Source: Kluyvera genomosp. 1 (GTDB lineage Bacteria > Pseudomonadota > Gammaproteobacteria > Enterobacterales > Enterobacteriaceae). Taken from it: 44,049 nucleotides of DNA. The translations under genes and the position numbers were made by a program. This document shows, in pieces, positions 1 through 8,649 of the stretch. Numbering within the stretch: the stretch's first letter is position 1; each line of letters begins with the position of its first letter. The DNA is taken from contig NZ_LGHZ01000020.1 of NCBI RefSeq assembly GCF_001266615.1, positions 1 to 44,049 of the forward strand. The letters are read 5' to 3'. Under the pieces are notes generated by a model. It did not search any database. It was not told the origin of the DNA and worked only from the letters and a program-made list of their open reading frames with translations.

Positions 1-21
1 GAGTAGGGAACTGCCAGACAT
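1..21 (+). rRNA. rrf: 5S ribosomal RNA, 3' end only
   Basis: The first 21 bases match the last bases of enterobacterial 5S rRNA (E. coli ends in GTAGGGAACTGCCAGGCAT). Here the end reads CCAGACAT, a variant I associate with Enterobacter/Klebsiella-type 5S genes. The rest of the gene lies outside the window. Two rRNA-type terminators follow directly, and yhdV and acrEF lie beyond, so this is probably the distal end of the operon equivalent to E. coli rrnD. The assignment rests on a short match plus context. Confidence 0.85.
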
Positions 22-30
22 CAATTAGAA

Positions 31-66
31 CAAAAGGCCCAATCGAAAGATTGGGCCTTTTGTTTA
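31..66 (+). terminator. rRNA operon terminator T1
   Basis: A perfect 14-bp stem (31-44 with 49-62) is closed by a GAAA tetraloop at 45-48 and followed by T-rich sequence. It begins about ten bases after the 5S 3' end and resembles the E. coli rrn T1 hairpin (GGCTCAGTCGAAAGACTGGGCC), with compensating base-pair changes. Confidence 0.95.
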
Positions 67-75
67 TTAGATAAT

Positions 76-107
76 AAAAAGGCCCATCCTAACGGATGGG
101 CCTTTTT
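76..107. terminator. second rRNA terminator, probably bidirectional
   Basis: A perfect 14-bp stem (76-89 with 94-107) has a TAAC loop at 90-93. The outermost pairs are five A/T pairs, so either strand ends in a T run. It backs up the first terminator 9 bases upstream. Tandem terminators are usual behind rRNA operons. Confidence 0.9.
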
Positions 108-120
108 ACATTTATAGTTC

Positions 121-476
121 GCATGTCTGTCGTTATTCTTACGTCCATTACATCTTAGTGACTGATTAGCATAAATTTATCGAGCTTCATGCCCTAAGGA
201 TATATCCGGCATTGCTAGAAAAATTCCATCTTATATTTTAGATCGTCAGTTGGTCGCCCTGTGCGATAAAACGAACGATGAAGACCTTTTGCTATAGGGC
301 TATTTATGTAGTGAGTTTTACAAGGTGGGAGATAGTATTCGGTAACTCTTTATGATGGCCTACTATTATAATTTTTTTTAAATGATGGTGTGAGATATAA
401 AATTGAAAATCATTATTCCGCGCTTATGCTATTTAGATTAATACCAATAAGCGCGGAAGACAGACTGCTGATCTGA
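121..476. other. intergenic stretch without a recognisable gene
   Basis: These 356 AT-rich bases between the rRNA terminators and yhdV show no convincing gene. In E. coli the amino-acid ABC transporter genes yhdWXYZ occupy this side of yhdV; none is present here. The only structure I see is a 12-bp inverted repeat near yhdV, listed separately. Confidence 0.7.
416..458. repeat. 12-bp inverted repeat downstream of yhdV
   Basis: TTCCGCGCTTAT at 416-427 and ATAAGCGCGGAA at 447-458 are perfect reverse complements separated by 19 bases. It lies 18 bases beyond the yhdV stop codon. It could be a weak terminator for yhdV, but neither side has a real T run and the loop is long, so I leave the function open. 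Confidence 0.5.
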
Positions 477-698
477 CTACTTAGTCAGAGCGACAATACC
501 TAACGTCAAACCTGCCAGTGCAGCTGCACCACCCGCGATGGCTCCTGCGGTTTCCCAGTTATCCTGAGTCGTACCTTTCATGCAGGTATTGGTATGAACC
601 AGCCGCCCTTGATCATCGTAAACGGGTACGCATGGTGAGTCATGTGCGCAGCCAGCCAGCAATGTTGCCAGCAGGGTCACCAGAATAAATTTTTTCAT
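477..698 (-). CDS. yhdV: small outer-membrane-type lipoprotein YhdV
   Basis: This is a 73-residue protein. It has a short basic N-terminus, a hydrophobic core and a lipobox ending LLAGC, with Cys17 as the likely lipidation site. The C-terminal half has a Gly/Ala-rich hydrophobic segment (about residues 52-71). Size, sequence and position next to acrF match E. coli YhdV, whose function is unknown. The ATG at 696-698 is preceded by an AGAGG ribosome-binding site. No Asp follows the lipid Cys (it is Ala), so sorting to the outer membrane is expected by the +2 rule. Confidence 0.85.
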   Translation of the reverse strand: MKKFILVTLLATLLAGCAHDSPCVPVYDDQGRLVHTNTCMKGTTQDNWETAGAIAGGAAALAGLTLGIVALTK

Positions 699-975
699 GA
701 TATAGCCTCTAAAGAGCCCGTTTCAATGCGACAGAAAGATGGCGCATTACGGAATGGCTTATTTTATCACCTTCACTATATTGGCTTGATAGGGGAAATA
801 ATCTCAATTTATGTGCTACGTAAATATCATGGAGAACAACCGTTAGAATGGGTGGGATCGTGAAGAAAAAATGCAGGAGAAAATCATAAATACAGGCAAC
901 AAGCAGGATAATACGGTGCGGCTCTAGCTAACATATTGAGTGCTAAAGACTTATGAATGAACAATATGCGACACA
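699..975. other. yhdV upstream / acrF downstream region, no gene seen
   Basis: About 280 bases separate the yhdV start from the acrF terminator. The region must hold the yhdV promoter, but I could not find a convincing -35/-10 pair; a TATAGT-like hexamer is present with poor spacing. The open frames here run out of the antisense of yhdV and look spurious. Confidence 0.6.
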
Positions 976-1001
976 TAAAAAAGGCGCCATGGGCGCCTTT
1001 A
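976..1001 (-). terminator. intrinsic terminator of acrEF
   Basis: The stem AAAGGCGCC / GGCGCCTTT lies around 980-1000. Read on the minus strand it is followed by a run of six T residues. It starts about 18 bases beyond the acrF stop codon (1019-1021). Confidence 0.85.
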
Positions 1002-1018
1002 TGGATATGGAACAGTAA

Positions 1019-4000
1019 TTATTCGCTGTGTTTACCGAATCGACGCCGGACAACAACGAAGAATACAGGCACAAAGAAGATGGCTAGCAGTGTAGCCGTT
1101 AACATTCCCCCCATAACGCCAGTCCCTACGGCATTTTGTGCACCACTACCCGCTCCATGGCTGATAACCAGTGGCATTACACCGAGGATAAAGGCCAGAG
1201 AGGTCATCAGAATTGGGCGTAAACGCATACGTGATGCTTCTAGCGTCGCCTCAATGATCCCTTTACCTTCTTTATCCATCAGGTCCTTGGCAAACTCGAC
1301 GATCAAAATGGCGTTTTTTGCTGCAAGGCCGATCGTGGTAAGTAATCCTACCTGGAAGTAAACGTCATTATTCATGCCACGCAGCGAGGCGGCCAACAAC
1401 GCACCGACGACGCCTAATGGGACAACGAGCATGACAGAGAAAGGAATGGACCAGCTTTCGTAAAGTGCAGCCAGGCACAGAAAAACAACGATCAATGAGA
1501 TCGCGTAGAGTGCAGGTGCCTGATTACCGGATAACCGTTCCTGGTAAGACATTCCCGTCCAGTCAAAACCAATCCCAGCAGGTAGCTTAGTCGCTAGTTG
1601 TTCCATTAAGGCCATCGCTTCGCCTGTACTTTTACCCGGTGCGGCTTCTCCCAGAATCTCCATAGATGGTAGACCGTTGAAACGTTCAAGGCGTGGGGAA
1701 CCGTAGACCCACCTTGAAGTGACAAAAGCGGAGAATGGAACCATTTTACCGTTGGCACTGCGTACATACATATTATTGACGTCGGTAGGTAGCATACGGA
1801 ATTTGGCATCCGCCTGTAGATAGACCTTCTTCACTCGACCGTGGTCTATAAAGTCATTAACGTAATATCCACCCAATGCCGCGGAGATGGTTTCGTTGAT
1901 GTCTGACAAGGAAACGCCTAGCGCCTGCGCCTTTTCCTGGTCAACATCAAGCTTGAACTGTGCTGTGTCTTCAAGCCCGTTTGGACGAACGCGGACGAGC
2001 TGGTCAGGATGTTGCTGTACCATGCCCAACAGCTGATTACGCGCCTGGGTCAGTGACGTGTGGCCAAGGTTACCTTGATCAATTAACTCAAAATCGAAAC
2101 CTGTGGCGGTCCCCAGTTCAATGATTGCGGGCATATTAAAAGGGAACACCATGGCATCTTTAATATGACTAAAGGCTATAGTGGCGCGTTTGATGATGGA
2201 TTCTGCACCATTCTCTTCCCCGCTTCGATCATCCCAGGGTTTCAGGCTGACAAAGGCCATACCTGAGTTCTGTCCTTGGCCACCAAAGCTAAAGCCGTTA
2301 ACGGTGAAGACGCTCGCAACGTTCGTCTTTTCATTATTCAGGTAATAATCCGTGACTGTATCCAGCACTTTTTGCGTACGCTCTTGAGTGGCTCCGGCGG
2401 GGAGCTGAACCATGGTCAGGAATACGCCCTGATCTTCCTCCGGTAGGAATGAGGTCGGTAAGCGAATGAAGAGCACAGCCATGCCGACCACAATCAACAA
2501 ATACACGATCAGATAGCGTCCCGTCCCACGGAGAATACCGCTTACGCTATTAGTGTAGTGGTTTACGCTGCTATCGAATTTCGCATTGAACCAGCCGAAG
2601 AAGCCTTTCTTTTCAGCATGTTCACTGACGGCGGGTTTTAGCAGAGTAGCGCATAGCGCAGGCGTCAGGATTAAGGCGACCAGGACAGACAGCGCCATCG
2701 CTGAGACGATGGTGATAGAAAATTGGCGGTAGATAGCACCGGTTGAGCCACCAAAGAAAGCCATTGGCACGAAGACCGCTGAGAGCACCATCGCGATACC
2801 GACGAGCGCTCCCTGAATCTGCGACATGGATTTATCCGTCGCTTCAACAGGCGATAGCTTTTCTTCAACCATCACGCGCTCGACGTTTTCGACCACCACG
2901 ATAGCGTCATCAACCAGTAAACCAATCGCAAGCACCATGCCAAACATGGTTAATGTGTTAATTGAGTAGCCAAAGATTGCCAACACCGCAAAGGTTCCCA
3001 GTAACACGACAGGCACTGCAATCGTTGGGATAAGCGTCGCACGGATGTTCTGCAGGAATAAATACATCACAAGGAAGACAAGGATGATGGCTTCAAATAA
3101 CGTTTTGACGACTTCGTGAATGGATAAGGTAACAAACGGCGTGGTGTCATAAGGGTACACAACCTTCATGCCCTGTGGGAAAAAGGGCTGTAGTTCTGCG
3201 AGTTTCGCTTTAATCGCGTTTGCAGTATCCAGCGCATTGGCACCTGTCGCTAGCTTGATCCCTAATCCTGAAGCGGGTTTACCATTAATGCGGGCAATGA
3301 CGTTGTAGTTTTCGCCGCCGAGTTCAATACGGGCCACATCACTGAGATGTACAACCGAGCCATCTGCGTTAACGCGTAGAGTGACTTTACCGAATTCTTC
3401 CGGATCTTTCAGACGCGTTTGGGCAATAATCGATGCGTTGAGCTGCTGCCCTTTCACCGCAGGCGTTCCCCCCAACTGACCGGCTGCAATCTGGTCGTTC
3501 TGTACCTTCAACTGATTGATAACGTCCACCGGCGTCATATTGTATTTATTCAGCAGGTTGTTATCGAGCCAGATACGCATTGCGTATTGGGCCCCGAATA
3601 ATTGCACATCACCAACGCCGTTCAATCGGCTGATAGGATCTTTGACGTTGGATGCGATGTAGTCGGAGATATCGTCTTGTACTGTATTCGGATTATCAGA
3701 GATAAAACCGGCGACCATCAGGAAACTACTACTCGATTTCTCGACGCTGATCCCCTGTTGCTGCACTTCCTGCGGTAGCAGTGGTGTGGCCAACTGCAGC
3801 TTATTTTGAACCTGAACCTGAGCGATGTCGGGATCGGTACCTGACTTAAAGGTCAGCGTAATGGTCACGGAACCTGCAGAGTCGCTGGTTGATGACATAT
3901 ACATCAGATTATCGATACCGTTCATGTTCTGTTCGATAACCTGAGTTACGGTATCCTGCACGGTCTGTGCATCGGCACCGGGATAATTGGCAGAAACGGC

Positions 4001-4129
4001 GACAGCGGGTGGGGCAATCGTAGGGTACTGAGCGATAGGCAACTGCAAAATAGCTAAGCCGCCGGCAATCATCATAATGATGGCCAACACCCAGGCGAAA
4101 ACCGGTCGATGGATAAAAAACTTAGACAT
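1019..4129 (-). CDS. acrF: RND multidrug efflux pump, inner-membrane transporter AcrF
   Basis: AcrF is the proton-driven RND transporter that forms a tripartite drug pump with the lipoprotein AcrE and the outer-membrane channel TolC. The 1036-residue protein aligns without obvious gaps to E. coli AcrF through most of its length. It shows the first membrane segment at about 10-28, the proton-relay pair Asp407-Asp408 in the [18 protein letters not shown] block, and the [18 protein letters not shown] block that carries the relay lysine near residue 940. It ends RRFGKHSE, with the short tail typical of AcrF rather than the His-rich tail of AcrB. The ATG at 4127-4129 lies 12 bases after the acrE stop, so the two are co-transcribed. 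The acrB locus is not in this window, so the AcrF name rests on context with yhdV and acrS as well as on sequence. Confidence 0.93.
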   Translation of the reverse strand: MSKFFIHRPVFAWVLAIIMMIAGGLAILQLPIAQYPTIAPPAVAVSANYPGADAQTVQDTVTQVIEQNMNGIDNLMYMSSTSDSAGSVTITLTFKSGTDPDIAQVQVQNKLQLATPLLPQEVQQQGISVEKSSSSFLMVAGFISDNPNTVQDDISDYIASNVKDPISRLNGVGDVQLFGAQYAMRIWLDNNLLNKYNMTPVDVINQLKVQNDQIAAGQLGGTPAVKGQQLNASIIAQTRLKDPEEFGKVTLRVNADGSVVHLSDVARIELGGENYNVIARINGKPASGLGIKLATGANALDTANAIKAKLAELQPFFPQGMKVVYPYDTTPFVTLSIHEVVKTLFEAIILVFLVMYLFLQNIRATLIPTIAVPVVLLGTFAVLAIFGYSINTLTMFGMVLAIGLLVDDAIVVVENVERVMVEEKLSPVEATDKSMSQIQGALVGIAMVLSAVFVPMAFFGGSTGAIYRQFSITIVSAMALSVLVALILTPALCATLLKPAVSEHAEKKGFFGWFNAKFDSSVNHYTNSVSGILRGTGRYLIVYLLIVVGMAVLFIRLPTSFLPEEDQGVFLTMVQLPAGATQERTQKVLDTVTDYYLNNEKTNVASVFTVNGFSFGGQGQNSGMAFVSLKPWDDRSGEENGAESIIKRATIAFSHIKDAMVFPFNMPAIIELGTATGFDFELIDQGNLGHTSLTQARNQLLGMVQQHPDQLVRVRPNGLEDTAQFKLDVDQEKAQALGVSLSDINETISAALGGYYVNDFIDHGRVKKVYLQADAKFRMLPTDVNNMYVRSANGKMVPFSAFVTSRWVYGSPRLERFNGLPSMEILGEAAPGKSTGEAMALMEQLATKLPAGIGFDWTGMSYQERLSGNQAPALYAISLIVVFLCLAALYESWSIPFSVMLVVPLGVVGALLAASLRGMNNDVYFQVGLLTTIGLAAKNAILIVEFAKDLMDKEGKGIIEATLEASRMRLRPILMTSLAFILGVMPLVISHGAGSGAQNAVGTGVMGGMLTATLLAIFFVPVFFVVVRRRFGKHSE

Positions 4130-4141
4130 AAAAGCGGTACC

Positions 4142-5281
4142 TTATTGCGCGACTGGAGCTGGCGTATCTTCTTCGGCCTTTACAGTGACGCCGGGACGTA
4201 TTTTCTGCAGACCGCTGATAATGACCTTCTCGCCAGCTTTCAAACCGCTGGTAATCAACCACTGGTCGCCAATGGCTTGTGTCGCCACTACGCTACGCGT
4301 TTCGACCTGATTTTTGTCGTTAACCACTAGAACCGTTGCATCACCTCTCGGTGTGCGGGTCAGACCCTGTTGAGGAACCAGCATCGCACTGGGGTTTACA
4401 CCCTCATCAATACGAGCGCGTACAAACATGCCTGGTAGCAGGACGTGCTGTGGGTTGGGGAAAATGGCGCGCAGAGTAATAGACCCTGTACTTTCATCAA
4501 CGGTGACGTCAGAGAACTGTAGCGAGCCTTTTAAGGCATACGGCTGGTCATTTTCCATGAGCAACTGAACGCTTTTTGCGTCGTTACCTTGTTGTAAGCT
4601 TTCCTGCTTCAGGCGCATAAAATCGCTGCTGGATTGCGTGACATCGACGTAAATAGGATCAAGCTGCTGTACGGTGGCCATCGCATCGGACTGGCCATTG
4701 GTGACCAGGGCGCCTTCCGTCACGCTGGATTTCCCAATACGCCCGGAAATAGGCGAGGTCACTTTCGTATAGGCCAAATTTATGCGAGCGCTCTCAACGG
4801 CAGCCTTGGCTGCCATGACGTCAGCATCGGCCTGGTGAGCGGTGGCAACAGCCTGGTCATAATCCTGCTGGCTGATGTATTTCGTACCCAGCAATGGAAC
4901 GTAGCGTTTTACCGTCAGATGAGCGATTGAGGCGGCTGCCTGCGCTTTTGATTCATCGCTTTTTGCGCTGCTATAGGCTGCCTGGTAGGTTGCTGGATCA
5001 ATTTGATACAGCGATTGACCCGCCAGTACATCGGCACCCTCGGTGAAGTTGCGTTTCAGGATGATGCCACTTACCTGCGGGCGAACTTCTGCGACGCGAA
5101 ATGCGGTTGTGCGGCCTGGCAGCTCCGTGGTGATGGACAATGGCGCGTTGCTGACGACATGCACAGTAACCTGGGGAATGGGTGCATGCATTTGCTGATC
5201 ACCTGAATTATCGCAACCGCTCAGGAGTAGGGTTGTGATCATTAAGCTTGATAGAAGTGTAACCCTGGCGTAACTCGGCAT
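4142..5281 (-). CDS. acrE: periplasmic adaptor lipoprotein AcrE of the AcrEF-TolC pump
   Basis: AcrE is the membrane-fusion adaptor linking AcrF to TolC. The 379-residue product has a lipoprotein signal with lipobox LLSGC (Cys23), the barrel-sandwich half-motif TELPGRTTAFRVAEVRPQVSG near residues 53-73, a helical hairpin region (about 100-170), and the second lipoyl half around INLAYTKVTSPISGRIGK. It matches E. coli AcrE throughout, including SITLRAIFPNPQHVLLPGMF. The start has an AAGGAA Shine-Dalgarno nine bases upstream. It is the first gene of acrEF and diverges from acrS. A candidate repressor operator lies 81-104 bases upstream. Confidence 0.94.
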   Translation of the reverse strand: MPSYARVTLLSSLMITTLLLSGCDNSGDQQMHAPIPQVTVHVVSNAPLSITTELPGRTTAFRVAEVRPQVSGIILKRNFTEGADVLAGQSLYQIDPATYQAAYSSAKSDESKAQAAASIAHLTVKRYVPLLGTKYISQQDYDQAVATAHQADADVMAAKAAVESARINLAYTKVTSPISGRIGKSSVTEGALVTNGQSDAMATVQQLDPIYVDVTQSSSDFMRLKQESLQQGNDAKSVQLLMENDQPYALKGSLQFSDVTVDESTGSITLRAIFPNPQHVLLPGMFVRARIDEGVNPSAMLVPQQGLTRTPRGDATVLVVNDKNQVETRSVVATQAIGDQWLITSGLKAGEKVIISGLQKIRPGVTVKAEEDTPAPVAQ

Positions 5282-5638
5282 TGCGGTTCCTTATAGATTG
5301 ATAACCTGTTTAGGCTAATAATCTGTGAAAGAAATAATGAATAAAAAGCAGTTCGCTATCCTACAAATAAACATCGGTGGATGTAAGGCTTAGTTATTTT
5401 TAGCCGCTCACTAAAGGCACGAAAACACAAAATAGCTGTATCTGGTTATTTAATTTTTCAGTGTGGTGTTACTTGGTATTCATTGTCATAATATATTTCC
5501 ATGAAATTATTCACCTCATGTATTTGATCGTTTTATTACGGTATAAAACTTTTTGCTAAATACTACGCTTGATTTGAGTGATAGTTTTAATTAACGAAAC
5601 ATTTAAATCGCTGAATTTATCGGTGAGCAAAACCTTTT
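5282..5638. other. divergent acrE-acrS control region
   Basis: These 357 AT-rich bases separate two divergently read genes and must contain both promoters. A possible acrE promoter on the minus strand is TTGTAG (5361-5366) with a 17-base spacer to TATTCA, which is a weak match. The -35 would overlap the candidate operator at 5362-5385. I see no gene here. Confidence 0.55.
5362..5385. promoter_or_regulatory. candidate AcrS/AcrR-type operator
   Basis: The 24-bp element has half-sites TACAAATA (5362-5369) and TGGATGTA (5378-5385) around an 8-bp centre. The E. coli AcrR operator, recalled from the literature, is also 24 bp with half-sites TACATACA and TGTATGTA, so the halves match at 6/8 and 7/8 positions. 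AcrS and AcrR are close TetR-family relatives. Position next to a possible acrE -35 box suits a repressor. This is a pattern match only. Confidence 0.4.
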
Positions 5639-6268
5639 ATGGCAAGAAAAACAAAAGAAGAAGCGCTCAGGACCCGGCAGATGCTACTGAATGCGGCAGT
5701 TGAACAGTTTGCTTTACATGGTGTTAGTAGCACTACGCTAACCGACATTGCTGATGCTGCGGGTGTAACGCGTGGCGCGGTTTATTGGCATTTCGCGAGC
5801 AAAAGCGAGTTGTTTAATGCCATGTGGCAGGAGCAACAACCGTTACGTGAATTATTACATCACCAGGTGAAGCCATTGGAAGGTGAGAATCCATTAGAAA
5901 ATTTAAGAAACAAATTTATTGTTGGTTTGCAATACATTGCTGAAAACCCCAGGCAGCGCGCATTGATGCAAATTCTATATCACAAATGTGAATTCAGCAG
6001 CGAAATGATTTCAGAGGCAGAAATCCGGCGAAAGATAGGATTTAATTATGAATATATGCGAGATAATCTACAGCTGTGTATCCGTAACGGTGTATTGCCT
6101 GTTGATAGCAATATCGAAATTATCTTGATTATATTGCACAGCGCATTTAGCGGAATTATCAAAAACTGGTTGATGGATCCGCAGCAGTTCGATCTCTACC
6201 AGCAGGCTCCTCTGCTGGTGGATAACGTCATGGCCACTTTCTGCCCATCCCTTCGCTGTTCAACCTAG
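5639..6268 (+). CDS. acrS: TetR-family transcriptional regulator AcrS (EnvR)
   Basis: AcrS is a TetR-type repressor. In E. coli, EnvR/AcrS represses acrAB more strongly than acrEF. The 209-residue protein has an N-terminal helix-turn-helix at about residues 32-52 (TTLTDIADAAGVTRGAVYWHF) and an AcrR-type C-terminal domain with matches to EnvR such as FIVGLQYIA, ILYHKCEFSSEM, SGIIKNWLM and QAPLLVDNV. It is transcribed away from acrE. Codon use is more AT-rich than in the following core genes. The ATG is the only reasonable start; the Shine-Dalgarno (GGTGAG) is weak. Confidence 0.9.
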   Translation: MARKTKEEALRTRQMLLNAAVEQFALHGVSSTTLTDIADAAGVTRGAVYWHFASKSELFNAMWQEQQPLRELLHHQVKPLEGENPLENLRNKFIVGLQYIAENPRQRALMQILYHKCEFSSEMISEAEIRRKIGFNYEYMRDNLQLCIRNGVLPVDSNIEIILIILHSAFSGIIKNWLMDPQQFDLYQQAPLLVDNVMATFCPSLRCST

Positions 6269-6274
6269 CTCGTA

Positions 6275-6290
6275 TGTGATCAGCGTCACC
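6275..6290. promoter_or_regulatory. CRP-like site upstream of the metallo-hydrolase gene
   Basis: TGTGA at 6275-6279 and TCACC at 6286-6290 are separated by six bases, matching the CRP core TGTGA-N6-TCACA at 9 of 10 positions. It lies just after acrS and about 100 bases before the start of the next gene. No good promoter could be placed at a fixed distance from it, so its role is uncertain. Confidence 0.3.
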
Positions 6291-6388
6291 GAGCCTGAAA
6301 TTAATTCATTTAGCCGTACTCGTGCTGTCCTCCGTATTCGCTATCTGTCATCTTGTTCCCTACTGATCCTGCTTATAATGAGGTTTTT

Positions 6389-7222
6389 ATGCATGATGTT
6401 TTCCATCAGGTAGGGGATTTTCAGGTTACGGCACTGAGTGACGGTAATATGGCGGCTAGCCTGGATCTACTCTCAGGAATTGAAATTACGGACGCCGGTG
6501 AGATACAGCGCCGAGCTGGAATTGACGAACCCGGAAATCTCCACATCTATGGTTACCTGGTTCGTGGGCGCGGTCACACCGTTCTGATTGATTCCGGGAC
6601 CGGTGGGGTGAACAACATCGGCGGGCAGCTGAAGTCTAACCTTCTGGCGGCAGGAGTGATGCCTGATGATGTGGATACTATTTTACTGACGCATGCCCAT
6701 CCTGATCACATTGGTGGGCTGTTGGACGACAATGATGAGGCAGTTTATCCGCATGCCCAACTTTATCTGCATCCACATGAATTAGCCTATTGGCAAGACG
6801 ATGAACGCTTTACGCAGGCCAACGAGCGAGCGCAGCGTAACTTTGCTCAAGCGCGTAAAACGCTGGCTGTGTATGGCTCTCGCGTTCATCTCCTTGATGA
6901 CAAGCCTATCGTTAACGGTATTTCTGCTATCCCGTTGCCGGGTCATACGCCAGGGCATACAGGCTATCGAATAGACGCCGATGATATGAGCTTGCTTATC
7001 TGGGGAGACATCGTTCATTTCCCCTATATCCAGACGGCGCATCCGGAAGTGACGGTGGCTTTTGATATTAACCCTGCATTGGCACAGGCGTCGCGTAAAG
7101 AGATCATGGCACTGGTGGCAGAAGAAAGGCTGCTGGTGGCGGGTATGCACTTTGGTGGGACGGGATTTGCTCAGCTGATCCCGGTAGAAAGCGGTTATCG
7201 GCTGGTCTATTCTGAAGCGTAA
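6389..7222 (+). CDS. MBL-fold metallo-hydrolase of unknown substrate
   Basis: This predicted 277-residue cytoplasmic enzyme belongs to the metallo-beta-lactamase superfamily. It carries THAHPDHIGG with the metal ligands His102, His104, Asp106 and His107, then PGHTPGHTG (His190), WGDIVH (Asp207) and GMHFGG (His254), so the full two-metal site is present. The N-terminal VTALSDG and LIDSGTG motifs resemble lactonase and methyl-parathion-hydrolase-like members, but the substrate cannot be read from sequence. I start it at the ATG at 6389 because ATGAGG (6378-6383) is a good ribosome-binding site; an in-frame TTG at 6353 has none. It follows acrS in the same direction after 120 bases. In E. coli this slot holds yhdJ/yhdU. 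Confidence 0.8.
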   Translation: MHDVFHQVGDFQVTALSDGNMAASLDLLSGIEITDAGEIQRRAGIDEPGNLHIYGYLVRGRGHTVLIDSGTGGVNNIGGQLKSNLLAAGVMPDDVDTILLTHAHPDHIGGLLDDNDEAVYPHAQLYLHPHELAYWQDDERFTQANERAQRNFAQARKTLAVYGSRVHLLDDKPIVNGISAIPLPGHTPGHTGYRIDADDMSLLIWGDIVHFPYIQTAHPEVTVAFDINPALAQASRKEIMALVAEERLLVAGMHFGGTGFAQLIPVESGYRLVYSEA

Positions 7223-7230
7223 AACGAGCA

Positions 7231-7270
7231 ATAAAAAAGGCGCGTCCCCATGCCGAGTAGCGCCTTCTTA
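7231..7270 (-). terminator. intrinsic terminator of dusB-fis
   Basis: The stem AAGGCGC (7237-7243) / GCGCCTT (7260-7266) is followed on the minus strand by TTTTTTATT. It lies 28 bases beyond the fis stop. The plus strand has only a weak T-rich stretch, though it may also slow transcription from the convergent metallo-hydrolase gene. Confidence 0.75.
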
Positions 7271-7293
7271 AACAGCAACTTAACTGATTAGTA

Positions 7294-7590
7294 TCAGTTC
7301 ATGCCGTATTTTTTCAGTTTTTTACGCAGAGTACCGCGGTTGATGCCCATCATCAGGGCAGCGCGGGTCTGGTTACCACGGGTGTATTGCATCACCATGT
7401 CCAACAGGGGCTGTTCTACTTCAGCCAGTACCAGCTCATACAGATCATTAACATCCTGACCATTCAGTTGAGCAAAATAGTTCTTCAGTGCCTGTTTAAC
7501 CGAGTCACGCAGGGGCTTTTGAGTTACCTGGTCCTGAGAGTTAACGGTAGAAACGGTCAGTACGTCAGAATTTACGCGTTGTTCGAACAT
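7294..7590 (-). CDS. fis: nucleoid protein Fis
   Basis: Fis is a small homodimeric DNA-bending protein. It activates rRNA and tRNA promoters and shapes the nucleoid in early exponential growth. The 98-residue sequence appears essentially identical to E. coli Fis: flexible N-terminal beta-hairpin arms (about residues 11-26), dimer helices, and the C-terminal helix-turn-helix in [26 protein letters not shown] (residues 73-98). It is the second gene of the dusB-fis operon, 25 bases after dusB, and ends at a strong terminator. In E. coli the operon is tightly growth-phase controlled. Confidence 0.98.
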
Positions 7591-7615
7591 AGTTCTGTCA
7601 GCTCTTTATTTCTAA

Positions 7616-8581
7616 TTACGCAAAATTTTCGAAGTATGCCTCCAACGCCGCCAGCTGTTCGCCGGCATCTTCAATGGCGTTGAATGTGCGCCGAAACTGG
7701 TCATTTGGAGCGTGTTCCTGGAGATACCAGGATACGTGTTTCCGCGCAATTCGGTACCCTTTTGCCTGACCATAAAAGTCGTGCAGTTCCCGAATATGCG
7801 TACAAAGCAAGCGCTTCACCTCTGCCAGAGGCAGTGGTGGGAGCAACTCCCCAGTGTCCAGATAATGCTGGATTTCCCGAAAGATCCAGGGTCTTCCCTG
7901 AGCCGCACGGCCTATCATAAGGGCATCAGCCCCCGTATAGTCGAGTACAGCCCTGGCTTTAAGCGGGTCAGTAATGTCACCATTCGCGATAATCGGAATG
8001 GAAACGTTCTGCTTAACTACCCGAATGCTGTCGTACTCAGCGTCTCCGTTAAACAAGCAGGCGCGGGTGCGTCCGTGAATAGTCAGAGCTTGAATGCCAC
8101 AGTCTTCAGCCAGTTTGGCAATTTCTACACAGTTACGGTGTTCTGGAGCCCAGCCAGTGCGAATCTTGAGTGTGACAGGAACGTCCACCGCCTTAACAAC
8201 CGCGTTCAGGATAGCCTTCACCTGATCAGGGTATTGCAGTAGGGCTGAGCCTGCGAGCTTGCGATTCACCTTTTTTGCCGGACAGCCCATATTGATATCA
8301 ATAATCTGGGCACCGCTTTCCACGTTAATGCGGGCGGCTCCGGCCATCTCTTCAGGATCGCTACCGGCAATTTGCACGGTACGAATACCTGGTTCATCAA
8401 TGTGCACCATTCGTAGACGAGATTTGTCGCTCTCCCAGACCTGCGGGTTGGAGGACATCATCTCGGATACTGTCAAACCTGCTCCCATCTCGTAGCACAG
8501 CGTCCTGAATGGTCTGTCAGTGATGCCAGCCATAGGTGCTGCGATCAGGCGATTTCTGAGCTGATAGTGTCCGATGCGCAT
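7616..8581 (-). CDS. dusB: tRNA-dihydrouridine synthase B
   Basis: DusB reduces uridine to dihydrouridine in tRNA (U17 in E. coli) using FMN and NAD(P)H. The 321-residue protein has the FMN-barrel start [16 protein letters not shown] (residues 14-29), the catalytic Cys100 in NMGCPAKKV, the HGRTR motif, and ANGDITDP plus [18 protein letters not shown] near the phosphate site. It precedes fis in one operon, whose promoter is recognisable at 8621-8649. The ATG at 8579-8581 matches the family N-terminus. Confidence 0.97.
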   Translation of the reverse strand: MRIGHYQLRNRLIAAPMAGITDRPFRTLCYEMGAGLTVSEMMSSNPQVWESDKSRLRMVHIDEPGIRTVQIAGSDPEEMAGAARINVESGAQIIDINMGCPAKKVNRKLAGSALLQYPDQVKAILNAVVKAVDVPVTLKIRTGWAPEHRNCVEIAKLAEDCGIQALTIHGRTRACLFNGDAEYDSIRVVKQNVSIPIIANGDITDPLKARAVLDYTGADALMIGRAAQGRPWIFREIQHYLDTGELLPPLPLAEVKRLLCTHIRELHDFYGQAKGYRIARKHVSWYLQEHAPNDQFRRTFNAIEDAGEQLAALEAYFENFA

Positions 8582-8620
8582 GAGTTAAGAAATGACCATA
8601 CTGTGACTGCAAGGCGGCGT

Positions 8621-8649
8621 ATATTACGCATTTTTTGCACGAGATGAAA
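8621..8649 (-). promoter_or_regulatory. dusB-fis promoter
   Basis: On the minus strand TTTCAT (8644-8649) and TAATAT (8621-8626) are separated by 17 bases and followed by a GC-rich discriminator (ACGCCGCC). This agrees with the E. coli fis promoter as I recall it, where the GC-rich discriminator underlies stringent control and a C start site makes it sensitive to CTP. The transcript would have a leader of about 30-40 bases. Confidence 0.85.

Noticed and set aside
175-297. 41-codon open frame ending at TAG 295-297 in the gap before yhdV
   Set aside because: It has no start codon near its beginning and no ribosome-binding site, and a frame of this length is expected by chance. It could be a decayed gene end but nothing identifies it.
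6353-6388. Upstream TTG start that would add 12 residues to the metallo-hydrolase
   Set aside because: There is no Shine-Dalgarno before the TTG, while the ATG at 6389 has ATGAGG at good spacing and gives a normal family N-terminus.
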